Shown piece by piece: positions 17,924 to 25,656 of a stretch of 51,739 nucleotides of DNA. Position 1 is the first letter of the stretch. The number at the start of each line of letters is the position of its first letter. Source of the stretch: Paenibacillus herberti (GTDB lineage: Bacteria > Bacillota > Bacilli > Paenibacillales > Paenibacillaceae); contig NZ_NMUQ01000003.1 of NCBI RefSeq assembly GCF_002233675.1, positions 152,357-204,095 on the forward strand. The letters are read 5' to 3'. The notes beneath the pieces are model-generated. The model was not told where the DNA came from and did not search any database. It saw only the letters and a program-made list of their open reading frames with translations. The position numbers and the translations under genes are program-made.

Positions 17924-17964
17924 CCGCATGTTTGTCATCCTATGATGGCGGCATGCGGTTTTTT
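17924..17964 (+). terminator. Rho-independent terminator after the symporter
   Basis: CCGCATG (17924-17930) pairs with CATGCGG (17952-17958), with an inner short TCAT/ATGA stem, followed by six T. Confidence 0.85.
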
Positions 17965-18138
17965 CAGCGTTGGACGAGCTAAGAAGCGATAAGGAAACTT
18001 CGCATTTGCTAATGCATAATTTTTCCGATCAAAACCACTCTAAGGAGCGACGACGCCGGAGTGATCTCATTTACCACCAATTGTGAAACTTGCACTAGCA
18101 GAGCTTCGGTTGTCATAACACTGCAGGGAGTGGTAGGA

Positions 18139-19161
18139 ATGGCAACGGATAAAAGGCTTGCAGGCGCACTCAAGCCGGCTATGCTGATGGCTGCATCGGC
18201 AGCAATTATGCTCGGCGGTTGCGGAATGCAGGGCGAGCGGCCCCATAGTGACTCGAATATAAAGTTGAAACAGCAATCTCAGCAGGAGATGCAGCAGCTT
18301 TCCCAGCAATTGAGAGCAGGCTCCATTGTAGTTGGCAAAACTCGTGAAGCTGGCGTGTCGATGACATCGGATGCGGACGGACAGGTATGGGTGCCGCTCG
18401 AGCTTGCCGCAAGGGTAATGAACATGAAGCTTAAGGAAATGCGCGACGGTTATGCAATTGGGGATACGGATGTAGCGTATCGGCTTCGCATCGGCGAACG
18501 CAACGCCAAGTCGGGCAGCCGGAACGTCCAGTTACCAGACGCTCCACGCTCCGTCAGCGGCAAACCGAGCGTCACGACCGAATCTCTGACCACGCTGTTA
18601 GAAACACCCGTTCGCTGGAACGCTTCCACCCGGGAGCTGAACGTTACCCCGATGAAGGATACCGCGGATTCCAGCACGCAGCGCGGCATTTCCATGCAGA
18701 TGACGGATTCCACTCGGGCGGAGTCAATTGATGAAGATGAAAATGAAGATGAAGATTACAACATGCAAGCAAGCAATTCCGCAACTAAGGTTGTATCTGC
18801 AGCTCGCAAACTTCTGGGAGCCCCCTATGACTTTGGAGCGGCAAGTTATTCGGAAACAAAAAGCTTCGACTGCTCTTCCTTTACGCAGCATGTGTTCGAT
18901 AAGGTAAGTGTTTCACTTCCACGTACCGCGCGCGAGCAGGGCCAACTCGGCAAAAAAGTCTCACAGAGTAACTTGAAGCCGGGCGATATGCTGTTCTTCT
19001 ACACCCCTGGCCGCTTTGAGAGTAACCGTGTTGTAGGTCATGTCAGCATCTATATCGGTAATGGTAAAATGATTCACACCTACGGAGAGCCAGGCGTCGT
19101 TGAAGGCCAGTTTAATAGCTATTGGAAAGGGCGCTTCTTATTCGCTAAGCGGGTTTTGTAG
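18139..19161 (+). CDS. NlpC/P60 family lipoprotein (cell-wall endopeptidase)
   Basis: The ATG at 18139 has AGGGAG 8 nt upstream; the open frame before it lacks start signals. The 340-aa product has a lipoprotein signal ending in LGGC (Cys28). A Gln/Ser-rich stalk and a small domain with WVPLELAARVMNMKL follow, resembling copper-amine-oxidase-type stalk domains. Then come an acidic linker (DEDENEDED) and a C-terminal NlpC/P60 peptidase. The catalytic Cys is Cys245 in SFDCSSFTQ, with His in VGHVSIYIG and the third polar residue at IHTYGE. It likely cleaves peptidoglycan stem peptides while membrane anchored. Confidence 0.92.
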   Translation: MATDKRLAGALKPAMLMAASAAIMLGGCGMQGERPHSDSNIKLKQQSQQEMQQLSQQLRAGSIVVGKTREAGVSMTSDADGQVWVPLELAARVMNMKLKEMRDGYAIGDTDVAYRLRIGERNAKSGSRNVQLPDAPRSVSGKPSVTTESLTTLLETPVRWNASTRELNVTPMKDTADSSTQRGISMQMTDSTRAESIDEDENEDEDYNMQASNSATKVVSAARKLLGAPYDFGAASYSETKSFDCSSFTQHVFDKVSVSLPRTAREQGQLGKKVSQSNLKPGDMLFFYTPGRFESNRVVGHVSIYIGNGKMIHTYGEPGVVEGQFNSYWKGRFLFAKRVL

Positions 19162-19255
19162 GAGGGGCGGGGGCGGATACAGGGCATAATGAATGCTGAA
19201 TGCAGCCCCCTTTTTCATGCAGCGGTAGTTATAGTTGAACAAGTTCAATAAGTGC

Positions 19256-19296
19256 TTGACAGGTGCTTCCAAATCATTTATTTTTAATTTAAGATA
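19256..19296 (+). promoter_or_regulatory. marR promoter with overlapping MarR-type operator
   Basis: TTGACA (19256-19261), a 17-bp spacer and TATTTT (19279-19284) form the promoter. The imperfect palindrome TATTTTTAATTTAAGATA (19279-19296) covers the -10. Its right half TTTAAGATA recurs in front of the next gene (19897-19914), which suggests autoregulation and co-regulation. Confidence 0.65.
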
Positions 19297-19337
19297 TTTG
19301 AAGTAAAGACATATTGAGAGCGAGGAGGTCAAAGCCG

Positions 19338-19859
19338 ATGGGTAAAAATCAGAATGACAGCGAAGCGAACACAAACGAGGTTCATGGTTTGGAGCCGTTG
19401 CAGAAGCAGGAGAGGGAATCACTGTCGGATGACATGGAGCTGTCGCTGAAGTTGTTCGTCGTGCTCTCCAAAGCTTATCGCTCGATTATGGATCAGGCGA
19501 TCCGTGACATGAAGGGTCATGGCCTGTCTCCGTCGGAGTTCACTGTACTGGAAGTGCTCTATAATAAGGGGCGCATTCCTCTGCAACAGATCGGCGAGAA
19601 GATTCTGGTCACTAGCGGCAGTGTAACGTACAACATCGACAAGTTGGAGAAAAAAGATTTACTGCGACGGATTCCATGTCCGGAGGACAGACGAGTAACG
19701 TTCGCAGAGCTGACAGATGCAGGGCGAGAGCTGTTCGACTCCATTTTTCCGAAGCATGCCGAGCAGATTCACCGCCTGACAGTCGGTTTGAACCCAGCAG
19801 AGAAACAACAGGCAGCCGAACTGCTTAAGAAATTAGGCAAGGGAGCGGATGCGGGATAG
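19338..19859 (+). CDS. MarR family regulator (MhqR-like)
   Basis: The 173-aa winged-helix repressor starts at ATG 19338, 9 nt after AGGAGG. An acidic N-terminal extension of about 35 residues precedes the MarR core: SLKLFVVLSKAYRSIMDQ, GLSPSEFTVLEVLYNKGRIPLQQIGEKI, the recognition region VTSGSVTYNIDKLEKKDLLRR, and the wing PEDRRVTFAELTDAG. In Bacillus subtilis MhqR represses dioxygenase/hydrolase genes for quinone and electrophile stress. The downstream genes here are of exactly those families, so the same role is inferred. Confidence 0.9.
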   Translation: MGKNQNDSEANTNEVHGLEPLQKQERESLSDDMELSLKLFVVLSKAYRSIMDQAIRDMKGHGLSPSEFTVLEVLYNKGRIPLQQIGEKILVTSGSVTYNIDKLEKKDLLRRIPCPEDRRVTFAELTDAGRELFDSIFPKHAEQIHRLTVGLNPAEKQQAAELLKKLGKGADAG

Positions 19860-19896
19860 ACCGCATCTTTCACATAAATCATGATCGCAGATCAAA

Positions 19897-19914
19897 TACT
19901 TTAACTTTAAGATA
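19897..19914. promoter_or_regulatory. MarR-type operator before the dioxygenase operon
   Basis: TACTTTAACTTTAAGATA shares the TTTAAGATA half-site and overall spacing with the marR operator at 19279-19296. It lies directly upstream of the GAGGAGG of the first dioxygenase gene. Confidence 0.55.
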
Positions 19915-19931
19915 ATTGAGGAGGATTTATT

Positions 19932-20882
19932 ATGAAACCAGTAACTGCCGGCATTCACCACATTACATCTTTCGCGACAGATCCGCAGGGAATTGTAGAT
20001 TTTTATGGGGGTGTACTGGGACTTCGGATGGTGAAAAAAACGATCAACTTCGATGCGCCAGAGGTGTACCATCTGTACTTCGGCGATGAGCATGGCACCC
20101 CGGGTACAATTCTTACATTTTTCCCTCATCCCGGTTCCCGCAAAGGGACCATAGGCGGCGGCCAAGTCGGCATTACGACTCTAAGTGTGCCTCCTGGCGC
20201 GCTCGGTTACTGGGAAGAACGGCTTGCCGATTTCCAGGTGGAGCTGCAACGGAGTGAACGTTTCGGAGAGACGTTCCTGCAGTTCACAGATCGCGAAGGC
20301 ATGGGCCTTGAAATTGTAGAGCGCGAGGAAGGTCCGCTGAACACTTGGGGTTTTGCAGGCATTCCAGCCGACAAAGCCGTCAAAGGATTCGGAGGAGCAG
20401 TGCTGCTCAGCACAAACTCCGCATCAACGCGCCGCACTTTAGCCGAAACGCTTGGACTGAAGCCTGATGGAGAAGCCGATGGTTACGCGCGATTCCGCGG
20501 GGACGGCGAGCTTGGTAACGTCATCGACATCCCAATGCAAGATCTGGAGCGGGGCACCGGCGGCGCCGGAACTGTGCATCATATCGCATGGCGGGCAAAA
20601 GATTTCGACGAGCATGAGGCATGGCGTCAAGCGGCAGCGGGGGCAGGTTTCCAGCCGACTCCGGTCATCGACCGGCAGTATTTCAATGCGGTATACTTCC
20701 GCGAAGAGGGCGGCATTTTGTTCGAAATTGCTACGGACCCTCCGGGTTTTACAGTTGATGAGCCTGCTGAGGAGATGGGTTCCAAGCTGATGCTGCCATC
20801 CTGGTATGAGCCGCATCGTGCTGGGATTGAAGCAGGACTGCTGCCGATCGAGGTACGCAAATTGAAGGGGGCTAACTCATGA
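19932..20882 (+). CDS. Ring-cleaving dioxygenase, MhqA/MhqO type (VOC)
   Basis: The 316-aa double-VOC protein has an N-terminal metal-ligand motif region GIHHITSFATDPQGIVDFYG, KKTINFDAPEVYHLYFGDEHG, a central TVHHIAWRAKDFDEHEAW and a C-terminal YFREEGGILFEIATDPPGF with the Glu ligand. The family is annotated as hydroquinone or catechol-2,3-dioxygenase-like enzymes that remove quinone-type compounds, probably with Fe2+. It has a GAGGAGG ribosome binding site and overlaps the hydrolase gene by 4 bp (ATGA). Confidence 0.9.
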   Translation: MKPVTAGIHHITSFATDPQGIVDFYGGVLGLRMVKKTINFDAPEVYHLYFGDEHGTPGTILTFFPHPGSRKGTIGGGQVGITTLSVPPGALGYWEERLADFQVELQRSERFGETFLQFTDREGMGLEIVEREEGPLNTWGFAGIPADKAVKGFGGAVLLSTNSASTRRTLAETLGLKPDGEADGYARFRGDGELGNVIDIPMQDLERGTGGAGTVHHIAWRAKDFDEHEAWRQAAAGAGFQPTPVIDRQYFNAVYFREEGGILFEIATDPPGFTVDEPAEEMGSKLMLPSWYEPHRAGIEAGLLPIEVRKLKGANS

Positions 20883-21502
20883 GTTTGGATATGATCCATG
20901 TTTATCAGGCAGGGAAAAACTCGCAAGCACCAGTGCTCGTGCTGCTGCACGGTACTGGCGGCAACGAGCATGATCTGCTCGGCTTGGGAGCGATGATCTC
21001 TCCGGATTCGGCAATGCTGTCCGTGCGCGGCAAAGTGCTGGAAAACGGCATGCCCCGCTTCTTCCGTCGCTTGGCGGAGGGTGTGTTCGATGAGGAGGAC
21101 CTCGTTTTCCGTACGGGTGAGCTGAAGGCGTTTCTGGATGCGGCGGCAGCAGAATATGGCCTTGATCGCAGCAATATGGTTGCGGTAGGTTACTCTAACG
21201 GTGCTAATATTGCGGCCAGCCTTATTTTTCACGAACAGGAGTCGTTCCGAGGAGCGGTGCTGCATCATCCCATGGTGCCGCGTCGTGGCTTGCAGCTGCC
21301 CGAGCTGCCCGGCATGCCGGTGTTCATCGGCGCAGGCAGGAATGACCGGATCTGTCCACCGCATGAAACAGAGGAGCTTCAAGTGCTGCTGAGCGGCGCC
21401 GGAGCGGAAGTTGAGCTGCACTGGGAGAACTTCGGGCATCAACTGACGTCAACGGAAGCCCAGGCGGCTGCCGATTGGTTTAAGAGAACGTTTAATACGT
21501 AA
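20879..21502 (+). CDS. Alpha/beta hydrolase (MhqD-like carboxylesterase/phospholipase)
   Basis: The 207-aa product is an esterase of the dienelactone hydrolase/phospholipase-carboxylesterase group. It has the oxyanion motif LLHGTGGNEHD, nucleophile Ser106 in GYSNG, the acid in GAGRNDRICPP and the catalytic His in FGHQL. In the mhq systems this hydrolase accompanies the ring-cleaving dioxygenases and is thought to process their products or related esters. It starts inside the stop of the previous gene and is followed 25 bp later by the second dioxygenase. Confidence 0.9.
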   Translation: MSLDMIHVYQAGKNSQAPVLVLLHGTGGNEHDLLGLGAMISPDSAMLSVRGKVLENGMPRFFRRLAEGVFDEEDLVFRTGELKAFLDAAAAEYGLDRSNMVAVGYSNGANIAASLIFHEQESFRGAVLHHPMVPRRGLQLPELPGMPVFIGAGRNDRICPPHETEELQVLLSGAGAEVELHWENFGHQLTSTEAQAAADWFKRTFNT

Positions 21503-21527
21503 TAGCTGTGAAGAGGGGGAGCTCAAT

Positions 21528-22511
21528 ATGGCGAGCGGATTGAAGGGGATTCACCATGTATCGGCGATGACGGCGAAGGCTTTGCGCAACTATGAGTTTT
21601 ATACGCAGGTGATGGGCATGCGGCTCGTCAAAAAGACGGTCAATCAGGATGACACGAGCATGTACCATCTGTTCTACGGGGATGACAAAGGCAGTCCCGG
21701 CACGGAGCTGACGTTTTTCGAGCTGCCGATAATGGGCCGCAACCGTCCCGGTTCAGCGAGCATTTCCGCTTACTCGCTGCGAGTGGCTAGCGATGAGGCG
21801 CTGAGCTGGTGGGAGCGGCGGTTCGACGAGTTGGGTGTCGATCATGACGGCCTGTTGGAGCGAGCCGGCCGCATGACGCTGGCGTTCCGCGATCCGGAGG
21901 AGCAGCGTGTGCTGCTCGTATCCGACGAGCATAACGCTGGTGTGGCAGCCGGAAACCCGTGGAGTGGAGGACCGGTTCCAGTGGAGTACGGAATCACCGG
22001 CCTCGGTCCGGTGCAGCTGACGGTTCGTAACGCTGCTCCTACTCTGGCGACGCTGACGGATTTACTCGGCTTCCGCCGTAAAGGAGCTTATCCTTCCCAT
22101 ATGCCAGGGCAGCCTGATGTTGTCATTATGGAGGTAGGCGAAGGCGGCAGCGGAGCAGAGGTCCACGTCGAGGAGCGCAATGACCTGGAGCGTGAGCGGC
22201 TTGGCCGCGGCGGCGTTCATCATGTAGCGTTCCGCGTAGAGGATGAGCATGAGCTGCGGGAGTGGGTGCAGCGGATTAGTGAGGCTGGTTATGGCAATTC
22301 GGGGTACGTGGACCGGTTCTACTTCCGGTCGTTGTATTTCCGTGAGCCGGGCGGCATCCTGATCGAGCTAGCGACGGATGGTCCGGGCTTCGACACCGAC
22401 GAAGAACAGGATCGGCTCGGTGAAACGTTGTCTCTGCCGCCGTTTTTAGAGCCTAATCGCGAGGCGATTGAAGCCCGGTTGAAGCCTCTGGTGACAGAGC
22501 TGGCAAGGTAA
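21528..22511 (+). CDS. Second ring-cleaving dioxygenase, MhqA/MhqE type (VOC)
   Basis: The 327-aa double-VOC dioxygenase is paralogous to the one at 19932. Shared motifs include GIHHVSAMTAKALRNYEFY, KKTVNQDDTSMYHLFYGDDKG, GVHHVAFRVEDEHELREW and YFREPGGILIELATDGPGF. The metal ligands (His near the N-terminus, His in VHH, Glu in IELATDGPG) are kept. It has AGAGGGGGAG upstream. Its last codons and stop (GCAAGGTAA) are the first part of the 73-bp tandem repeat that follows. Confidence 0.9.
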   Translation: MASGLKGIHHVSAMTAKALRNYEFYTQVMGMRLVKKTVNQDDTSMYHLFYGDDKGSPGTELTFFELPIMGRNRPGSASISAYSLRVASDEALSWWERRFDELGVDHDGLLERAGRMTLAFRDPEEQRVLLVSDEHNAGVAAGNPWSGGPVPVEYGITGLGPVQLTVRNAAPTLATLTDLLGFRRKGAYPSHMPGQPDVVIMEVGEGGSGAEVHVEERNDLERERLGRGGVHHVAFRVEDEHELREWVQRISEAGYGNSGYVDRFYFRSLYFREPGGILIELATDGPGFDTDEEQDRLGETLSLPPFLEPNREAIEARLKPLVTELAR

Positions 22512-22715
22512 CGAACGCGGTATGCGCAAGGCAGTGAGCGAAGTGAACCGGGCGAGGCAATAGGCGAGGCCATGAGCAAGGTAACGAGCGAGGTATGCGC
22601 AAGGCAGCGAGCGAAGTGAACCGGGCGGGGCAATAGGCGAGGCCATGAGCAAGGTAACGAGCGAGGTATGCGCAAGGTAGCGAGCGAAGTGAACCGGGCG
22701 GGGCAATAGGCGAGG
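22503..22715. repeat. 73-bp tandem repeat (about 2.9 copies)
   Basis: Copies start at 22503, 22576 and 22649 and are nearly identical. Each contains GCAAGGTAACGA, a GCGAGGTATGCGCAAGG segment and GAAGTGAACCGGGCG. The first copy includes the stop codon of the dioxygenase gene, so the repeat seems to have arisen by tandem duplication of sequence starting at that gene's 3' end. It is unrelated to the 51-bp family. Confidence 0.9.
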
Positions 22716-22792
22716 CTAACGGAGAAAGATAATGAGCAAAGTCACGAACGCTCCCGATTAGGAAAAGAAAACGAAAAGAAGACGAAAAGAAG

Positions 22793-22842
22793 ACCCGCAA
22801 GCAGGACACTTGGATGTTAAAGTGATCCTCTGCGGGTTTTCC
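22793..22842 (+). terminator. Rho-independent terminator of the mhq-like operon
   Basis: ACCCGCA pairs with TGCGGGT (22793-22799 with 22831-22837). An inner AGGACACTT/AAGTGATCCT stem and a following TTTTCCTTTT complete it. The 22716-22792 stretch is a purine-rich run (GAAAAG repeats). Confidence 0.8.
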
Positions 22843-22964
22843 TTTTGTATATTGGTTTTGACGGGTGAGGTTAATCGGCTTAACCTCACCGCGATGCGGT
22901 AGTTGTCAGTTCACTTTATCCGGTGTTCAGTGGATGATCATACTAATGGATGTACTGTTCGCAG

Positions 22965-23375
22965 GCCGCATTCAGCCCAAGCAAGTAACTTCGACTACTT
23001 GCATTGTTCGGCGGTGCTGCTTTTGTCCCAAGCAAGTAACTTCGACTACTTGATTAGCTCGGCGGTGCCGCATTCGTGCCGAGCAAGTAACTTCGACTAC
23101 TTGATTAGCTCGGCGGGGCTGCTTTTGTCCTAAGCAAGTAACTTCGACTACTTGATTTGCTCGGCGGGGACCGCATTCGTCCCAAGCAAGTAACTTCGAC
23201 TACTTGATTTGCTCGGCGGGGTTGCTTTTGTCCTAAGCAAGTAACTTCGACTACTTGCATTGTTCGGCGGTGCTGCTTTTGTCCTAAGCAAGTAACTTCG
23301 ACTACTTGATTTGCTCGGCGGGGTTGCTTTTGTCCTAAGCAAGTAACTTCGACTACTTGATTAGCTCGGCGGGGC
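22965..23375. repeat. 51-bp tandem repeat block B (8 copies)
   Basis: The core caagtaacttcgactacttg occurs 8 times. Copies start (GCAAG) at 22981, 23032, 23083, 23134, 23186, 23237, 23288 and 23339, which is a period of 51 with one interval of 52. Linkers alternate between two versions, CCGCATTCGT... and CTGCTTTTGTCC..., each after GCTCGGCGG. It is the opposite orientation of block A: the reverse complement of the block A linker also reads TTTGCTCGGCGGGG. It lies between the convergent mhq-like operon and proS. The rest of 22843-22964 shows no gene. Confidence 0.95.
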
Positions 23376-23416
23376 CAGCCCGTTATCAGTAGCAGTCTAC
23401 TATCAGTTGCTGCCTA

Positions 23417-25279
23417 TCAGTTACTCTCTATCCGCATAAGCTCCAGCATAGCCACCACTCGCTCAACCGCCTCTGCCACCGGCAGGGTTTCCTTCTGGGA
23501 AATGCTGCTCCGTTCCGCGTACTCGACGATGCCGTTCCCGGCTTCGCGGCCAACGATGATGCGCACAGGAATGCCGATCAGGTCGGCATCTTTGAATTTT
23601 ACACCGGGACGCTCGTCTCGATCATCCAGCAGCACCTCGACGCCAAGTGCAGCGAAGCGCTCGTACAACTGCTCGGTTAACTGCTGCTGTTCGGCATCCT
23701 TTGGCGAGATGGGAATCAGATGTACGTGAAAAGGCGCCAGAGCGATCGGCCAGGCAAGGCCCTGCTCATCGTGAAACTGTTCAGCAGATGCGGCCAGGAC
23801 ACGAGAAACGCCGATGCCGTAACAGCCCATGAGGAACAACTGCTCTTTGCCGGATGCATCCAGGCAGGCAGCGCCAAGCTTTTCGCTGTACTTGGTGCCA
23901 AGCTTGAATACATGGCCTATTTCAATTCCTTTGCTCATCGTCAGCCTGCCTTCAGCACAACGGGGGCAACCGTCACCCTCGGCTACATTGCGGAAATCTC
24001 CGACTAGGGATAGTGGGAAATCCCGACCTGGAACGACATCCAGCAGATGAAAATGCTCCTCCCCCGCGCCGGTGAAGGCAAAGGAGAGCGTTGCCGCTTC
24101 ACGATCGACAAGCAGTGGAGCTGCAATTCCAACCGGTCCGGCAAAGCCGGGCAGCGCGCCAGTGACCCGAAGCACAGTGTCGGGATCGGCAAGTGTAATG
24201 GCATCATCGGCCTCCGCGAAGCCTTCCTGCCGCATCCGTTCCAATACCTTAATCTCGTTAATTTCATGATCGCCGCGTACCACAACCGCAACTGGTTTGC
24301 CGCCTGCCGTGAACAACACCGTCTTAAGAATCGAGGTGGCGGGCAGGTTGAGAAATGCTGTCAGCTCCGCGATTGTGCGAACATCTGGAGTATGCAGCTT
24401 GCTTGGAGCTTTCGAATGGTCAGCAGCTTTGGTGCTGGATTTAGACTGGGACTGGGATTCAGACTGAGATTCAGACTGAGATTGGGACTGAAATTGAGCC
24501 TGAGCCTGAGTCTGAGTCTGAGCCTCGGACTCAATCCGGGAGGTTTCTTGCTCCGCCATCCTCCCCTCGGCCTTTTCCAAGTTGGCAGCGTACCCGCAGC
24601 ACTCACAGGTGGCAATTGTATCCTCGCCAATGTCGGCCAGTGCAATGAATTCATGCGTACCGCCTTCACCGCCAATCGCGCCTGGGTCCGCTTCAACAGC
24701 TCGATAACGCAGGCCAATTCGGGAGAAAATGCGATGGTATGCCTGAAGCATTTTCTGGTAGGAAACATCCACTCCGGCCCAATCCGCATCAAAGGAATAG
24801 GCATCCTTCATCAGGAATTCCCGGCCGCGAAGCAGGCCGAAGCGAGGTCGCCGCTCGTCGCGGAATTTGGTCTGAATCTGATAAAGCGTTAATGGCAGCT
24901 TACGGTAGCTGTTAATCTCGCCGCCCACCAGCGCCGTTATAACCTCCTCGTGAGTTGGTCCAAGGGCGAATTCCCGCTCATGACGGTCGAGAAGACGCAT
25001 CAGCTCCGGCCCATACACCGCATAACGACCGGACTGTTGCAAAAGCTCAACTGGCTGAAGCGCAGGCATAAACATTTCTTGGGCTCCAGTCCGGTCCATT
25101 TCTTGGCGGATCAGCTCCTCGGCCTTGCGCAGTACTCTTCTGCCAAGTGGCAGATAAGTATACACACCTGCGGCAAGCTGGCGGATATATCCGGCGCGCA
25201 GCATCAGCGCATGGCTGGCTGCCTCGGCCTCGCTCGGAGTTTCCCTTAGAGTTGGAAGCAGCATTTTACTTTGGCGCAT
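23417..25279 (-). CDS. proS: Prolyl-tRNA synthetase, bacterial type
   Basis: The 620-aa class II synthetase charges tRNA-Pro in the cytosol. Motif 1 (TYLPLGRRVLRKAEELIRQ), motif 2 (FRDERRPRFGLLRGREFLM) and motif 3 (GCYGIGVSRVLAA) are intact, and the anticodon-binding domain is C-terminal. The editing insertion domain is present (ATSILKTVLFTAGGKPVAVV). Just before it, residues about 249-290 are a low-complexity Gln/Ser/Glu/Thr tract, which is unusual. The ATG at 25279 is 10 nt after GAGGAG; the in-frame GTG at 25288 is too close to it. A T-box leader precedes the gene. Confidence 0.96.
   Translation of the reverse strand: MRQSKMLLPTLRETPSEAEAASHALMLRAGYIRQLAAGVYTYLPLGRRVLRKAEELIRQEMDRTGAQEMFMPALQPVELLQQSGRYAVYGPELMRLLDRHEREFALGPTHEEVITALVGGEINSYRKLPLTLYQIQTKFRDERRPRFGLLRGREFLMKDAYSFDADWAGVDVSYQKMLQAYHRIFSRIGLRYRAVEADPGAIGGEGGTHEFIALADIGEDTIATCECCGYAANLEKAEGRMAEQETSRIESEAQTQTQAQAQFQSQSQSESQSESQSQSKSSTKAADHSKAPSKLHTPDVRTIAELTAFLNLPATSILKTVLFTAGGKPVAVVVRGDHEINEIKVLERMRQEGFAEADDAITLADPDTVLRVTGALPGFAGPVGIAAPLLVDREAATLSFAFTGAGEEHFHLLDVVPGRDFPLSLVGDFRNVAEGDGCPRCAEGRLTMSKGIEIGHVFKLGTKYSEKLGAACLDASGKEQLFLMGCYGIGVSRVLAASAEQFHDEQGLAWPIALAPFHVHLIPISPKDAEQQQLTEQLYERFAALGVEVLLDDRDERPGVKFKDADLIGIPVRIIVGREAGNGIVEYAERSSISQKETLPVAEAVERVVAMLELMRIESN
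24425..24532 (-). repeat. Coding microsatellite in proS (Gln/Ser-rich tract)
   Basis: Hexamer-like units (GACTGA/GATTCA/GATTGG on the plus strand) are repeated imperfectly and encode alternating Q-S, S-E and Q-T dipeptides. They fall at a domain boundary, after the C-E-C-C-G-Y segment and before the editing domain, where a loop extension can be tolerated. Confidence 0.85.
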
Positions 25280-25311
25280 AAATATCACACTCCTCGAATG
25301 ATTGACCCCGT

Positions 25312-25562
25312 TAAAAAAACAAAAAGACGCATCCGTCAGGGACGAATGCGTCGTGGTACCACCCTGGTTCCGGCTTCCCGCACGCGGCGGAAGAAACCCT
25401 CAAAATGGATAACGGCCCAAAGGCCGGCGGCATACCGGAGCGCATTGAAGCGCAAGGCATGCTGCAGCTCGCAAGGTGGGGGACCATTCCTCCGCGCGGA
25501 AAGCCTCTCAGCCGATGGGCTTTCTTTCTGGACGGCGGTGCGGGAATGGGGTGGCCTTGGTC
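25312..25562 (-). promoter_or_regulatory. T-box riboswitch leader of proS (CCC specifier)
   Basis: Read on the minus strand, the T-box sequence AGGGTGGTACCACG lies at 25365-25352. It is followed by a terminator, GACGCATTCGTC pairing with GACGGATGCGTC (25352-25341 and 25337-25326), and a T run. Upstream, the base of Stem I pairs AAGG with CCTT and CCATTCC with GGAATGG (25558-25543 with 25490-25473). The internal loop on the 3' side reads TCCCCCA, giving a proline specifier CCC followed by A. A Stem III hairpin (TTCCGC/GCGGGAA) lies between. Uncharged tRNA-Pro would promote readthrough into proS. Confidence 0.93.
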
Positions 25563-25604
25563 AAAGCTGATTGCAATTATGTGGTAGTCGTTGGATTAGT
25601 CCAT

Positions 25605-25634
25605 ACCATACCTCAGCTTGCCTGTGGCGGTCAA
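25605..25634 (-). promoter_or_regulatory. Candidate proS promoter
   Basis: On the minus strand TTGACC (25634-25629), an 18-bp spacer and TATGGT (25610-25605) precede the T-box leader by about 40 nt. The -10 is weak. Confidence 0.4.
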
Positions 25635-25656
25635 GAGAGCTTAGGAGGAATTATCC

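Noticed and set aside
19897-19931. Separate sigma-A promoter for the first dioxygenase gene
   Set aside because: GATAAT-like sequence is present but no acceptable -35 at 16-18 bp, so only the operator-like palindrome is reported.
22965-23375. CRISPR array (20-bp conserved units with about 31-bp spacers)
   Set aside because: The supposed spacers are nearly identical to each other and to those in block A, and no cas genes are present, so it is an ordinary tandem repeat.
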